Shown here one piece after another: positions 1-6,093 of a stretch of 11,069 nt of DNA. Every line of letters begins with the position of its first letter. Within the stretch, counting starts at the first letter, position 1. The DNA lies in contig JADYZI010000276.1 in the NCBI GenBank assembly GCA_020853255.1, forward strand, positions 1-11,069, given 5' to 3'. Source of the stretch: Acidobacteriota bacterium (GTDB lineage: Bacteria; Acidobacteriota; Blastocatellia; Pyrinomonadales; Pyrinomonadaceae). The translations under genes were made by a program, and so were the position numbers. Below the pieces are notes generated by a model. It searched no databases. It saw nothing but the letters and a program-made list of their open reading frames with translations, and was not told the origin of the DNA.

Positions 1-55
1 AACTTTGTTGCGTCGGAATCCGGTGTTCAAAGAGCGAACCTTTTAATTAAACGCT

Positions 56-2134
56 TTAACCCGTTAGAAAAGTTTCAATTACCTTGTAACTTGCCTCGAC
101 CGCCTCGCCGAGCTTTTCTGTTTCGGGGCCGCCGCCTTCGGCCATGTCGGGGCGGCCGCCGCCTTTTCCGCCGAGGATCGGCACAATTTCCTTGATAACA
201 TTGCCGGCCTTGACCTTGTCTTTCAGATCATCGGAAACGCGGACGATAACGCCTGCTTTTCCCTCGTCTTTGCGGCCGAGAACGACGACGCCCGACTTTA
301 GTCTCGCCAAAAGCGTGTCTGAAAGCTGCCGCATCCCGCTTGCGTCAAGCCCTTCGACGATCTTGCCGACCACCTTTACTCCTGACACCTCGCGGGCCTC
401 GTCTCCATTAGATGACGCTCCGCCGATCGTGCCGGTTGCAATTTTCAGCTTCAGGTCGTCCATCTCACGCCGCGTTCGTTTCAATTCATCCTGCAATTTT
501 TCGATCGCATTCGGCAATTGATCGCGTTGGGTTTTCAAAACATCAAGGCTGCGGCCGATCAATAGCTCGTCCTCGCGGAAACGTTCGAACGAGTCGAAAC
601 CGGTAATTGCTCTGATGCGTCGAACACCGGATGCGATAGCTTCGTCGGACGTGATCTTAAAGCTGCCGATATCGCCCGTCGCGCGAACATGCGTCCCGCC
701 GCAAAGCTCCATCGAGAACTTGCCGTCGCCGACACTCAATACGCGTACTTCCGAGCCGTATTTTTCACCGAACATCGCGACCGCGCCCGATCGCATTGCG
801 TCTTCGATCGCCATCATGTTCGTCGTAACCGGCTCATTCTGAAGGATATAGCGGTTCACGAGATCTTCGACTTCGCGGATCTCCGCCTCGCTCATCGGCT
901 GATAATGCGTAAAATCAAACCGCAAATAATTCGGCGCAACGACCGAACCTGCCTGCTTTACATGCGTCCCAAGCACCTCTTTCAACGCCGCGTGAACAAG
1001 ATGCGTAGCCGTATGATTTCGCCGCGTCGCATCGCGCTTTTCGACATCGACAAAGGCGTTCACTATATCGCCAACCTTGATCGAACCTTTGTCGATCTTT
1101 ACCTTGTGGATTATCAATCCCGCCACCGGCGAATACGTGTCCGCAACCGTCGCCCGCATCAAGCTCCCCTCCTTCCGAAGGAGGGGTGCGGCTTTAGACG
1201 CGGGGTGGTTCTCTGCAACCTCGTCAGGATTCATGTCGGGTTGGCCTCGATCAGCCTCGGAAAGAACCACCCCGTCACCCGAAGCGAGTGCCACCCCTCC
1301 TTCGTAAGGAGGGGAGCTAAGAACGCCGACAAGAACTCCCGTGTCGCCAACCTGTCCGCCCGACTCGGCGTAGAACGGTGTTTCGTCCAGCACGACGCTG
1401 CCCTGCTCGCCCTCGCCGAGTGCATCAAGCTGCTTGTCGCCATCAAGGATCGCCACGACCTTTGATCCCTCACGCGATGTCGTTTCATAACCGTGAAATT
1501 TATTCGCTCCGACCTTGCCCAAAACTTCCGCATAAAGCGGACTTATCTCCGATTTTCGCTGTGTTTGGCCTATGCCCGAATGCTTTTGCAGTTCCTGTAA
1601 AGCGTTGTCGAATTTGGCGTTATACTCGTCCTCGTCGAACGAAATTTCCTTTTCTTCCAGAAATACGCGGATCAGATCGCGAGGCGTGCCGAAAGTGTCG
1701 TAGAGCTTCGCGATCTGAACGAACAGGTCCTCGTCTCGGGTGTCTTTCGACACATTCAGTTCGTTAAGTTTTCCAAGCCCGACCGTGACCGTATTCCCAA
1801 ACCTACTCTCCTCCAATCGCACCATTTTGCCGATAAAATCGCGTTGTGTTTCAAGCTCAGGAAATGCGGCGGAAAAATTCTCCACCACGAGATCGCAGAC
1901 TTTATAAAAGAATGCGTCTTTCAACCCAAGATGCTCGCGGCCGTGATAGATGGCTCGGCGCATTATTTTGCGCAGCACGTAGTTGCGTCCCTCGTTGCCG
2001 GGCAAAATACCGTCGGCAATTGCAAACGCCGTCGCCCGCGCGTGGTCGGCGATGACACGGCAGGCGAACTGTTGAGTCTCTGATAAACTTTCGTAAGCGC
2101 TCATTCGATTTAATTGTATAACAGGCGGAAACAC
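56..2134 (-). CDS. alaS: Alanyl-tRNA synthetase lacking its N-terminal catalytic core (editing and C-Ala domains present)
   Basis: AlaRS normally charges tRNA-Ala and hydrolyses mischarged Ser/Gly-tRNA-Ala. This 692-residue product starts about where the helical tRNA-recognition region begins (RVIADHARATAF, residues 26-37; LPGNEGRNYVLRKIMRR, 44-60). Then come the editing domain, with zinc-site motifs NHTATH (H374, H378) and CGGTH (C478, H482), a coiled-coil linker (about 535-566) and the C-Ala domain with GGKGGGRPDMAEGGG (655-669). Bacterial AlaRS is usually about 870-880 residues; roughly the first 250, holding class II motifs 1-3, are absent and are not found upstream on the same strand. 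A palindromic repeat adds about 55 residues (268-326) in the editing-domain region. The GTG at 2134 lies inside a repeat arm. The ATG at 2104 (MSAYES) is an equally good start; neither has a Shine-Dalgarno (SD) site. It could be a recent 5'-truncated pseudogene, one half of a split alaS, or an assembly join at the repeat. Family identity is certain; functional status is not. Confidence 0.9.
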   Translation of the reverse strand: MFPPVIQLNRMSAYESLSETQQFACRVIADHARATAFAIADGILPGNEGRNYVLRKIMRRAIYHGREHLGLKDAFFYKVCDLVVENFSAAFPELETQRDFIGKMVRLEESRFGNTVTVGLGKLNELNVSKDTRDEDLFVQIAKLYDTFGTPRDLIRVFLEEKEISFDEDEYNAKFDNALQELQKHSGIGQTQRKSEISPLYAEVLGKVGANKFHGYETTSREGSKVVAILDGDKQLDALGEGEQGSVVLDETPFYAESGGQVGDTGVLVGVLSSPPYEGGVALASGDGVVLSEADRGQPDMNPDEVAENHPASKAAPLLRKEGSLMRATVADTYSPVAGLIIHKVKIDKGSIKVGDIVNAFVDVEKRDATRRNHTATHLVHAALKEVLGTHVKQAGSVVAPNYLRFDFTHYQPMSEAEIREVEDLVNRYILQNEPVTTNMMAIEDAMRSGAVAMFGEKYGSEVRVLSVGDGKFSMELCGGTHVRATGDIGSFKITSDEAIASGVRRIRAITGFDSFERFREDELLIGRSLDVLKTQRDQLPNAIEKLQDELKRTRREMDDLKLKIATGTIGGASSNGDEAREVSGVKVVGKIVEGLDASGMRQLSDTLLARLKSGVVVLGRKDEGKAGVIVRVSDDLKDKVKAGNVIKEIVPILGGKGGGRPDMAEGGGPETEKLGEAVEASYKVIETFLTG
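1162..1318. repeat. Palindromic repeat element inserted in frame within alaS
   Basis: Two inverted arms (1162-1212 and 1263-1318) face each other across about 50 bases. Each arm begins AGCTCCCC and ends at the GGTTCT side. Each outer end holds its own hairpin: at 1166-1186 the ten bases CCCCTCCTTC pair with GAAGGAGGGG around one base, and 1294-1314 holds the near-identical hairpin. The arms differ by a few substitutions and a 5-base indel. The element is read without stops by alaS (residues about 268-326, SSPPYEGGVALASGDGVV to PLLRKEGS). It replaces the short loop that AlaRS proteins have between the GDTG and VADT segments. A related half element lies in the hydrolase gene at 3574. It has no transposase and is best seen as a REP/MITE-like element. 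Confidence 0.85.
2113..2118 (-). promoter_or_regulatory. Candidate -10 hexamer upstream of the truncated alaS
   Basis: On the minus strand TACAAT (5 of 6 to TATAAT) is followed by 8 bases and then the ATG at 2104. A TG dinucleotide just upstream (TGTTATACAAT) could act as an extended -10. No convincing -35 box is seen, because that position falls inside the inverted-repeat arm. If real, the mRNA would start close to the ATG and be leaderless. This is weak evidence from one short motif in an AT-rich stretch. Confidence 0.25.
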
Positions 2135-2271
2135 GAGCGGTAGCGAGTGTGCCCTTTGAGTCTTTGGTCTTGCGTTTTAACTCAATTCACCCTGCGGAAC
2201 TGGACTCACGACTTAAGACTCAAAACTTACGACTAATTGGGGCACACTCCCTACCGGTCGTGTTTCTGCCT
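2123..2271. repeat. 149-bp inverted-repeat (MITE-like) element between alaS and the membrane-protein gene
   Basis: The left arm 2123-2154 and right arm 2240-2271 (32 bases each) are inverted copies with three mismatches; both contain AGGC.GAAACACGA and GAGTGTGCCC. Inside, a weaker second pair (TTTGAGTCTT near 2155 and its complement near 2210-2220) continues the symmetry around a loop of about 35 bases. There is no ORF of its own. The left arm contributes the first codons of the long alaS reading frame. The right arm encodes the last six residues (RQKHDR) and the stop of the 2251-2646 gene. No target-site duplication is obvious. It could be a MITE, a REP-type element or a structured RNA. Confidence 0.75.
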
Positions 2272-2646
2272 AAAACCGCCGAGCAATTGCAGCACGACAC
2301 CAGCGAGAGAAAGATATATCCCGTTGCGGCTGAGATCCGAAAAACCCATGACAGTGTATGTTTCCTCAACAAATGCCCAAACTAGAAGGCCGCTCGAAAT
2401 GAACAGAAACGCAGAGCCGATGTACTGAGCAAACTGCTGCCAGCGCGACCCGCTCATCCGCAAATAAACGCCGAGCACAATGTGAATCAACGCCGAGAAC
2501 AGAATATAAATATGTCTCGACCGCATCAGAACGCGCAATTCCTGCGAGATCGCTTCTTTGTCCGGAAAGTCCACCCGCATATACTCGCCCGTCTGTGTGA
2601 AGACTATGAACAGGACGATACCGAATATTAGGTGAAACCAGGACAT
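2251..2646 (-). CDS. Small integral membrane protein with four predicted helices, function unknown
   Basis: A 131-residue hydrophobic protein that I cannot assign to a named family. Four hydrophobic segments are visible: about 3-19 (HLIFGIVLFIVF), 45-63 (HIYILFSALIHIVLGVYL), 72-92 (FAQYIGSAFLFISSGLLVW) and 107-124 (GIYLSLAGVVLQLLGG). They are separated by short charged loops, the longest being about 20-44 (EYMRVDFPDKEAISQEL), so it should sit in the inner membrane. The ATG at 2646 is the natural start, with no strong SD site. The gene is divergent from the hydrolase gene; the 73-bp gap must hold both promoters. The C-terminal RQKHDR plus stop coincides exactly with the right arm of the repeat at 2240-2271, so the original C-terminus has probably been replaced. 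It is on the same strand as alaS, but the repeat lies between them. Confidence 0.7.
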   Translation of the reverse strand: MSWFHLIFGIVLFIVFTQTGEYMRVDFPDKEAISQELRVLMRSRHIYILFSALIHIVLGVYLRMSGSRWQQFAQYIGSAFLFISSGLLVWAFVEETYTVMGFSDLSRNGIYLSLAGVVLQLLGGFRQKHDR

Positions 2647-2708
2647 TTGATTTGTAAAAGCTAAAGCCGCTAATTATTATCGACGAAGCCTTTTTAAATC
2701 AAGCCGTC

Positions 2709-2712
2709 GAGG
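2709..2712 (+). promoter_or_regulatory. Ribosome binding site of the serine hydrolase gene
   Basis: GAGG lies 7 bases before the ATG at 2720. It is the clearest SD site in the window and fixes the start that gives the hydrolase its signal peptide. Confidence 0.6.
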
Positions 2713-2719
2713 TAATCAA

Positions 2720-3991
2720 ATGAGATATGCGCGGATCGCCGCTCTTCCGTTATTGTTTTTGACAATTGTGATCGCAATAAATGCCCAATCCACAGTGACC
2801 GAGACCAAATTCACAAAATTCAAAGACGCGTACCTGAAAGAGGTCACAGATGCAGGCATTGTCGGGAGCAGTTTTGTATTTATTAAGGATGGCAAGACTG
2901 TTTCGGAGGTTCACTACGGCTCAGCGAACCTTGAAAAAAAGCAGCCTGTCAATGCGGAGACGATCTATCACTGGGCGTCGAACACAAAGCCGTTTACGGG
3001 CATTGCTATCATGCAATTGCGTGACCGCGGGCTGTTGAAATTGGACGATCCGGTAACGAAATATTTGCCCGAATTGCGCGCGGTTCATAACAAATTCGGC
3101 TCGATGGACGAGATAACGATCCGTCATCTGATGACGCATTCGGCAGGTTTTAGAAATCCTACGTGGCCGTGGGACAAAGGCGAGGATTGGGAGCCTTTTG
3201 AGCCGACCGAATATTCACAGCTTGTCGCGATGTTCCCGTTCACCGAGATATTGTTCAAACCGGGCAGCAAATTCAGCTATTCAAATCCCGGAATAATCTT
3301 CCTCGGCCGCATTATCGAAAAGCTAAGCGGGGAAGATTACGAGGTCTATGTCGATAAGAACATCCTCAAACCATTGGGCATGTATCACAGCTATTTCGAC
3401 ACAACGCCGCCATACCTGCTGGGCCGCCGCTCGCACAGCTACTATATCGAAAACGGAAAACGCACAACGGGCCGCTTCGACGCAAACAGCGGCATCACCG
3501 TCTCAAACAGCGGCCTGAACTCGCCGATCTCGGACATGGTCAAGTATCTCAATTTCTTGATCGGCAGTTCCGGCTCCCCTACTGTCTCAGGAGGGGTGGC
3601 AGCCGCTTCGGCTGACGGGGTGGTGAAAAGCGACCGGCCTCCTGTCAGAACCGCGAGCGATAGCGACCGGGTTCCGTATGACATGATCCTAAAACGCTCA
3701 TCCCTGGAAGAAATGTGGCACCCACAGCTTCCGACGCCTGTCGATGCCAACGGCAACAGCGGTTTTACGACCGATATCGGCCTGATCTATTTCCTCAACC
3801 GCCGCGACGGCCGAACATTCATCGGCCACGGCGGCGACCAGAACGGATTTATCAGCTATATCGACTTCGAACCCGCCACAAAACAAGCGTCGATCATCGT
3901 GTCCAATACAAATGTGATCTATCCGCCAAATACACCTCCGGATAGAGATGTCGTCAGTCGACTTAGGAATGCTATTCGGGAATTGTATTAG
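2720..3991 (+). CDS. Secreted serine hydrolase of the beta-lactamase / penicillin-binding-protein fold (class C-like)
   Basis: A 423-residue protein with a Sec signal peptide (MRYARIAALPLLFLTIVIAI, likely cut after NAQ near residue 23), hence periplasmic or exported. The three active-site elements of the PF00144 beta-lactamase family are present: SNTK (S87 nucleophile, K90), Y187-S-N189 in FSYSNPG, and HGG (370-372), which takes the place of KTG. The segment HLMTHSAGFRNPTW (136-149) is also typical. Such proteins include esterases, D-aminopeptidases and carboxypeptidases as well as class C beta-lactamases. The sequence does not decide the substrate, and resistance should not be assumed. Residues about 284-319 are encoded by a dispersed repeat and lie between VKYLNFLIG and ILKRSSLEEMW, probably a surface loop. 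The start is supported by an SD site. The gene ends convergently with the PLP-enzyme gene. Confidence 0.9.
   Translation: MRYARIAALPLLFLTIVIAINAQSTVTETKFTKFKDAYLKEVTDAGIVGSSFVFIKDGKTVSEVHYGSANLEKKQPVNAETIYHWASNTKPFTGIAIMQLRDRGLLKLDDPVTKYLPELRAVHNKFGSMDEITIRHLMTHSAGFRNPTWPWDKGEDWEPFEPTEYSQLVAMFPFTEILFKPGSKFSYSNPGIIFLGRIIEKLSGEDYEVYVDKNILKPLGMYHSYFDTTPPYLLGRRSHSYYIENGKRTTGRFDANSGITVSNSGLNSPISDMVKYLNFLIGSSGSPTVSGGVAAASADGVVKSDRPPVRTASDSDRVPYDMILKRSSLEEMWHPQLPTPVDANGNSGFTTDIGLIYFLNRRDGRTFIGHGGDQNGFISYIDFEPATKQASIIVSNTNVIYPPNTPPDRDVVSRLRNAIRELY
3574..3675 (+). repeat. Half palindromic repeat inserted in frame within the hydrolase gene
   Basis: Bases 3574-3634 match one arm of the alaS repeat: CTCCCCT, AGGAGGGGTGGCA, CGCTTCGG and TGACGGGGTGGT occur in the same order and spacing. 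The outer hairpin is kept, although its inner bases differ (CTG pairing with CAG instead of CTT with AAG). The second arm is missing. Instead 3638-3675 carries another palindromic piece (GAACC ... GGGTTC around GCGAGCGATAGCG). Both pieces are read as protein (SPTVSGGVAAASADGVV, then PPVRTASDSDRV). Confidence 0.8.
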
Positions 3992-3995
3992 ATCT

Positions 3996-4020
3996 CCCCT
4001 CTGTGACTCTGTGGTTAAAT
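3996..4020. repeat. Short CTCTGTG tandem motif filling the convergent gap
   Basis: CTCTGTGA followed by CTCTGTGG (3999-4014) and TTAAAT occupies nearly all of the 31 bases between two convergent stop codons. It resembles the ACCACAGAG-type sequences that I recall as dispersed in many environmental bacterial genomes. With one copy here, the repeat status is inference. It is not a recognisable terminator. Confidence 0.35.
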
Positions 4021-4022
4021 GC

Positions 4023-5147
4023 CTACCACCCGCGATGGATCTCCCAGCGGTCGATGATCTGGCCGTTTTCGACGACGTTGTAATGCGAGTGTTGGGCAGC
4101 GGTGAGGCAGGAATGGTTCGCGAGAATTCGCAGCCGATCGCCGACATTCAGACGATGAAACGCGTCGCTTTCGCCAGCCTCGATCTCGCCGTGCTCTTGC
4201 GACAGGCCGGAAACGCGCATTCCGGTCTCGTTTCCATCGATATCGAGAACGCGGCCGTATCCGCACGCCGGATCAAGCCCGACCGGGCCGCGATCTTTTG
4301 ATAACGCAACAGCTCCGGCATCGACGACCAGCCGGTTTCGGGTCTTGTCTTTGTGGATCACCGCTGCAAGGACCGTCAACGCCGTGTCTTCGAATGAGCA
4401 GCTGCCAAGCGTCGCCTGAAAATTGTCGTAAAAAATGTAATTGCCCGGGCGGATCTCGTCGATACCTTCGAGATGATCGATCAGCGACATCGTTGGCGTC
4501 GAACCGATGCTGACCGTCGGCACTTCGATGCTCTGGCTTCGTAATCGTTCCGCCAGCTCAACCATCGAATCCCGCTCATGGCGCGCAACCGCAAGAATTT
4601 CCTCCTTTGACGTTGCATCATAAGATTGCCCGGCATGCGTCAACAGTCCCGCAAACTTCAGTTTGCGGCTGTTTGTTATCGATCGCGGAATCTCCACCGC
4701 CTCCGCCGCGTGAGCCTCGACGCCAACCCGATGCGTCCCGCAATCGATCTTGACGTACACATCGAATTGCAGGCCCGCTTCACCGGCCGCCGTATCCAAA
4801 GCTTTCACCGTCGCCGCATCGTCCGTCAACAGGTTGAGTTTAATGCCGCCAAGCCGCGATATTTCGATAGCCTCGTCAAACTTCCCGCGCTCGATCGGCA
4901 CTGCATAAGTGATATCCGAAAACCCGGCTCGCGCAAACGCCCTCGCCTCAGCCAGCGTCGAAACCGTGATCGCACCGCTATGCCCCGCCGTCTGTATCCT
5001 CGCCACTTCGACACACTTATGTGTCTTAACGTGCGACCGCAGCCGGACGTTGTTGCGGCGAGCAACATCGCTCATACGCTCGGCATTCCGGCGAACACGG
5101 GCTATGTCGAGAAGGATGGATGGCGTATTAAGATTCGAGAAATTCAC
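4023..5147 (-). CDS. PLP-dependent D-serine dehydratase / D-threonine aldolase-like protein (DSD1 family, alanine-racemase fold)
   Basis: A 374-residue protein of the fold-type III PLP family that cleaves or deaminates D-3-hydroxy amino acids (D-threonine, D-serine) in the cytoplasm. The N-terminal barrel starts NTPSILLDIARVRRNA (7-22). HVKTHK (39-44) is the PLP-lysine motif, with K41 the likely Schiff-base residue. IDCGTHRVG (134-142), GLLTHAG (167-173) and SIGSTPTM (213-220) follow. The C-terminal domain ends NHSC (344-347) ... SHYNVVENGQIIDRWEIHRGW. The metal pair reads H345-x-C347, the pattern known for D-serine dehydratase; characterised D-threonine aldolases have HxD. That favours, but does not prove, dehydratase-type chemistry. 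The start is GTG at 5147, equivalent to the start of the fossil paralogue at 7279. It lies 3 bases after the vapC stop, so it is likely read through from vapBC. Confidence 0.85.
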   Translation of the reverse strand: MNFSNLNTPSILLDIARVRRNAERMSDVARRNNVRLRSHVKTHKCVEVARIQTAGHSGAITVSTLAEARAFARAGFSDITYAVPIERGKFDEAIEISRLGGIKLNLLTDDAATVKALDTAAGEAGLQFDVYVKIDCGTHRVGVEAHAAEAVEIPRSITNSRKLKFAGLLTHAGQSYDATSKEEILAVARHERDSMVELAERLRSQSIEVPTVSIGSTPTMSLIDHLEGIDEIRPGNYIFYDNFQATLGSCSFEDTALTVLAAVIHKDKTRNRLVVDAGAVALSKDRGPVGLDPACGYGRVLDIDGNETGMRVSGLSQEHGEIEAGESDAFHRLNVGDRLRILANHSCLTAAQHSHYNVVENGQIIDRWEIHRGW

Positions 5148-5150
5148 TTT

Positions 5151-5546
5151 TTAGCTATCAAGGTGGATAGGCAGGATCTTCGCGTAATGTTGAAAATCCG
5201 TATCCGTTGTGAAGATCGACATGTCACGACGCACTGACGCCGCGCATATCAGAAAATCTGTATTGGAGCCTTGAATGCCGCGGGCCCGGCACTTGTTAAA
5301 GTAACTGGCCGCTTCCTCGTAGTCTTCACTCGTCAGAAAAACATCAGGAAAATTCCTTAAATTCTCTCGCAGCAATTTGAATTGAGACTCGACCTTCACG
5401 CCTGAAAGGATCTCTTGACGAATGGGCCCGATAATAGCTACCAGGCCGTTCTGAATCAATACTTCGAGCCTGGCCCTTGACGGATGAGCCGCTCCGGTTC
5501 GTCTCAAAGCCAGCGACCAAACGGATGTGTCAATCAAAACTTTCAT
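5151..5546 (-). CDS. vapC: VapC-type PIN-domain ribonuclease toxin
   Basis: A 131-residue PIN-domain protein. The acidic metal-binding residues of the family are visible: D6 (LIDTSVW), E45 (PIRQEILSG), D97 (NTDFLICA) and D115 (TTDTDF). VapC toxins are Mg-dependent endoribonucleases, often cutting tRNA or rRNA, and are held inactive by the cognate VapB. The start ATG overlaps the vapB stop by 4 bases (ATGA), the usual sign of translational coupling. The length and motif spacing match full-length VapC, so it should be active. The RNA target cannot be read from the sequence. Confidence 0.9.
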   Translation of the reverse strand: MKVLIDTSVWSLALRRTGAAHPSRARLEVLIQNGLVAIIGPIRQEILSGVKVESQFKLLRENLRNFPDVFLTSEDYEEAASYFNKCRARGIQGSNTDFLICAASVRRDMSIFTTDTDFQHYAKILPIHLDS

Positions 5547-5743
5547 AGCCGCCGACGCTGTTTCTTATAGTCGTACTGCGGGTCGAGGTCGATCTTTCCA
5601 AAAATCTCAACGATCTTTGCTTGTTTGCGACGCTGAATGTACTCGACAAGAGCTTCGGTAACCGCGGCTTTCTTCGTACGATGCCCTCCAACCTTCAGTG
5701 CCGTTTCGATCAGTTTGTCGTCAATTGCAAGATTCGTCGCCAT
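5543..5743 (-). CDS. vapB: VapB-type antitoxin
   Basis: A 66-residue protein beginning MATNLAIDDKLIETALKVGG. It continues HRTKKAAVTEALVEYIQRRKQAKI and ends IDLDPQYDYKKQRRRL, which is the standard layout of the short VapB family paired with PIN toxins. It has an N-terminal DNA-binding dimerisation part and a C-terminal tail that occupies the toxin. The frame is open further upstream, to 5797. The start at 5743 is chosen because family members begin MATNLAIDD and because the upstream codons fall in a palindrome and a likely promoter. No SD site precedes it. It overlaps vapC by 4 bases. Confidence 0.88.
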   Translation of the reverse strand: MATNLAIDDKLIETALKVGGHRTKKAAVTEALVEYIQRRKQAKIVEIFGKIDLDPQYDYKKQRRRL

Positions 5744-5762
5744 GTGTAAATGTTTACACATG
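5741..5762. promoter_or_regulatory. Perfect palindrome over the vapB start codon, probable VapBC operator
   Basis: CATGTGTAAA and TTTACACATG are exact inverted copies separated by 2 bases. The CAT at 5741-5743 is the complement of the vapB ATG, so the symmetry starts at the start codon and covers the candidate -10 region. VapBC complexes are known to repress their own operon by binding such inverted repeats. Binding here would block RNA polymerase directly. Confidence 0.65.
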
Positions 5763-5778
5763 AAGGGGTGCAAGTCAA
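5751..5778 (-). promoter_or_regulatory. Candidate vapBC promoter (leaderless arrangement)
   Basis: On the minus strand a -35 box TTGACT (5773-5778, 5 of 6 to TTGACA), 16 bases and a -10 TAAACA (5751-5756, 3 of 6) stand 7 bases before the ATG at 5743. The -10 is poor, but its position within the operator palindrome and the lack of an SD site make the arrangement coherent. Confidence 0.4.
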
Positions 5779-5823
5779 ATGATTTTAATCGAGTCATCTA
5801 TTCGAGCTTGGACACCATGAGCC

Positions 5824-5852
5824 TAGACGTTTTAACGCTTTAACGTTATAAT
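5824..5852 (+). promoter_or_regulatory. Promoter and possible operator of the antitoxin-relE operon
   Basis: A perfect TATAAT (5847-5852) is preceded by a 17-base spacer and TAGACG (5824-5829, 4 of 6 to TTGACA). The ATG at 5860 lies only 7 bases after the -10, so transcription should begin at or next to the start codon. The spacer carries two direct copies of TTTAACG (5831-5837 and 5839-5845), a plausible binding site for the ribbon-helix-helix antitoxin. Confidence 0.6.
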
Positions 5853-5859
5853 GCGTGTT

Positions 5860-6093
5860 ATGGCAACTCAGCTTAAACGAGCCACTGTCTATTTCCGGCC
5901 TGACATCCATCAGGCGATCAAATTGAAATCTGCGTTAACGGACCAAAGCATTTCAGACATCGTTAATGACGCACTGATCGCGACCCTAAGCGAAGACGAA
6001 GAGGACTTACGTGCCTTTGACGAGCATACGAACGATCCCTTAATGACCTATGAAGAGCTGCTGGCTCGGTTGAAAGCGGATGGCAAAATATAA
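5860..6093 (+). CDS. Ribbon-helix-helix (CopG/RelB-like) antitoxin of a RelE-type module
   Basis: A 77-residue protein starting MATQLKRATVYFRP. The segment RATVYFRP (7-14) fits the beta-strand of a ribbon-helix-helix DNA-binding domain. HQAIKLKSALTDQ and SISDIVNDALIATL (about 17-44) fit its two helices. The acidic middle (SEDEEDLRAFDEH) and the tail LMTYEELLARLKADGKI are typical of the toxin-neutralising part of such antitoxins. An in-frame ATG at 5851 is rejected because it lies inside the TATAAT box. The 3' end overlaps the toxin start by 14 bases. It should both neutralise the toxin and repress the operon. Confidence 0.85.
   Translation: MATQLKRATVYFRPDIHQAIKLKSALTDQSISDIVNDALIATLSEDEEDLRAFDEHTNDPLMTYEELLARLKADGKI

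Noticed and set aside
1..55. Terminator downstream of alaS
   Set aside because: Only a weak possible pairing (AGAGCG with CGCTTT) in AT-rich sequence, with no stable stem and no T run.
689..1465. Long open frame of 258 codons on the plus strand opposite alaS
   Set aside because: Its translation is arginine-rich without any domain signal, and the minus strand encodes conserved AlaRS domains. It is a G+C shadow.
2131..2271. Insertion sequence at the alaS break
   Set aside because: The element is only about 149 bp with no transposase, so at most it is a non-autonomous repeat.
5851..5859. Upstream ATG for the RHH antitoxin (adds MRV)
   Set aside because: It overlaps the TATAAT -10 box, so it would not be in the transcript. 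MATQ at 5860 fits the family start.
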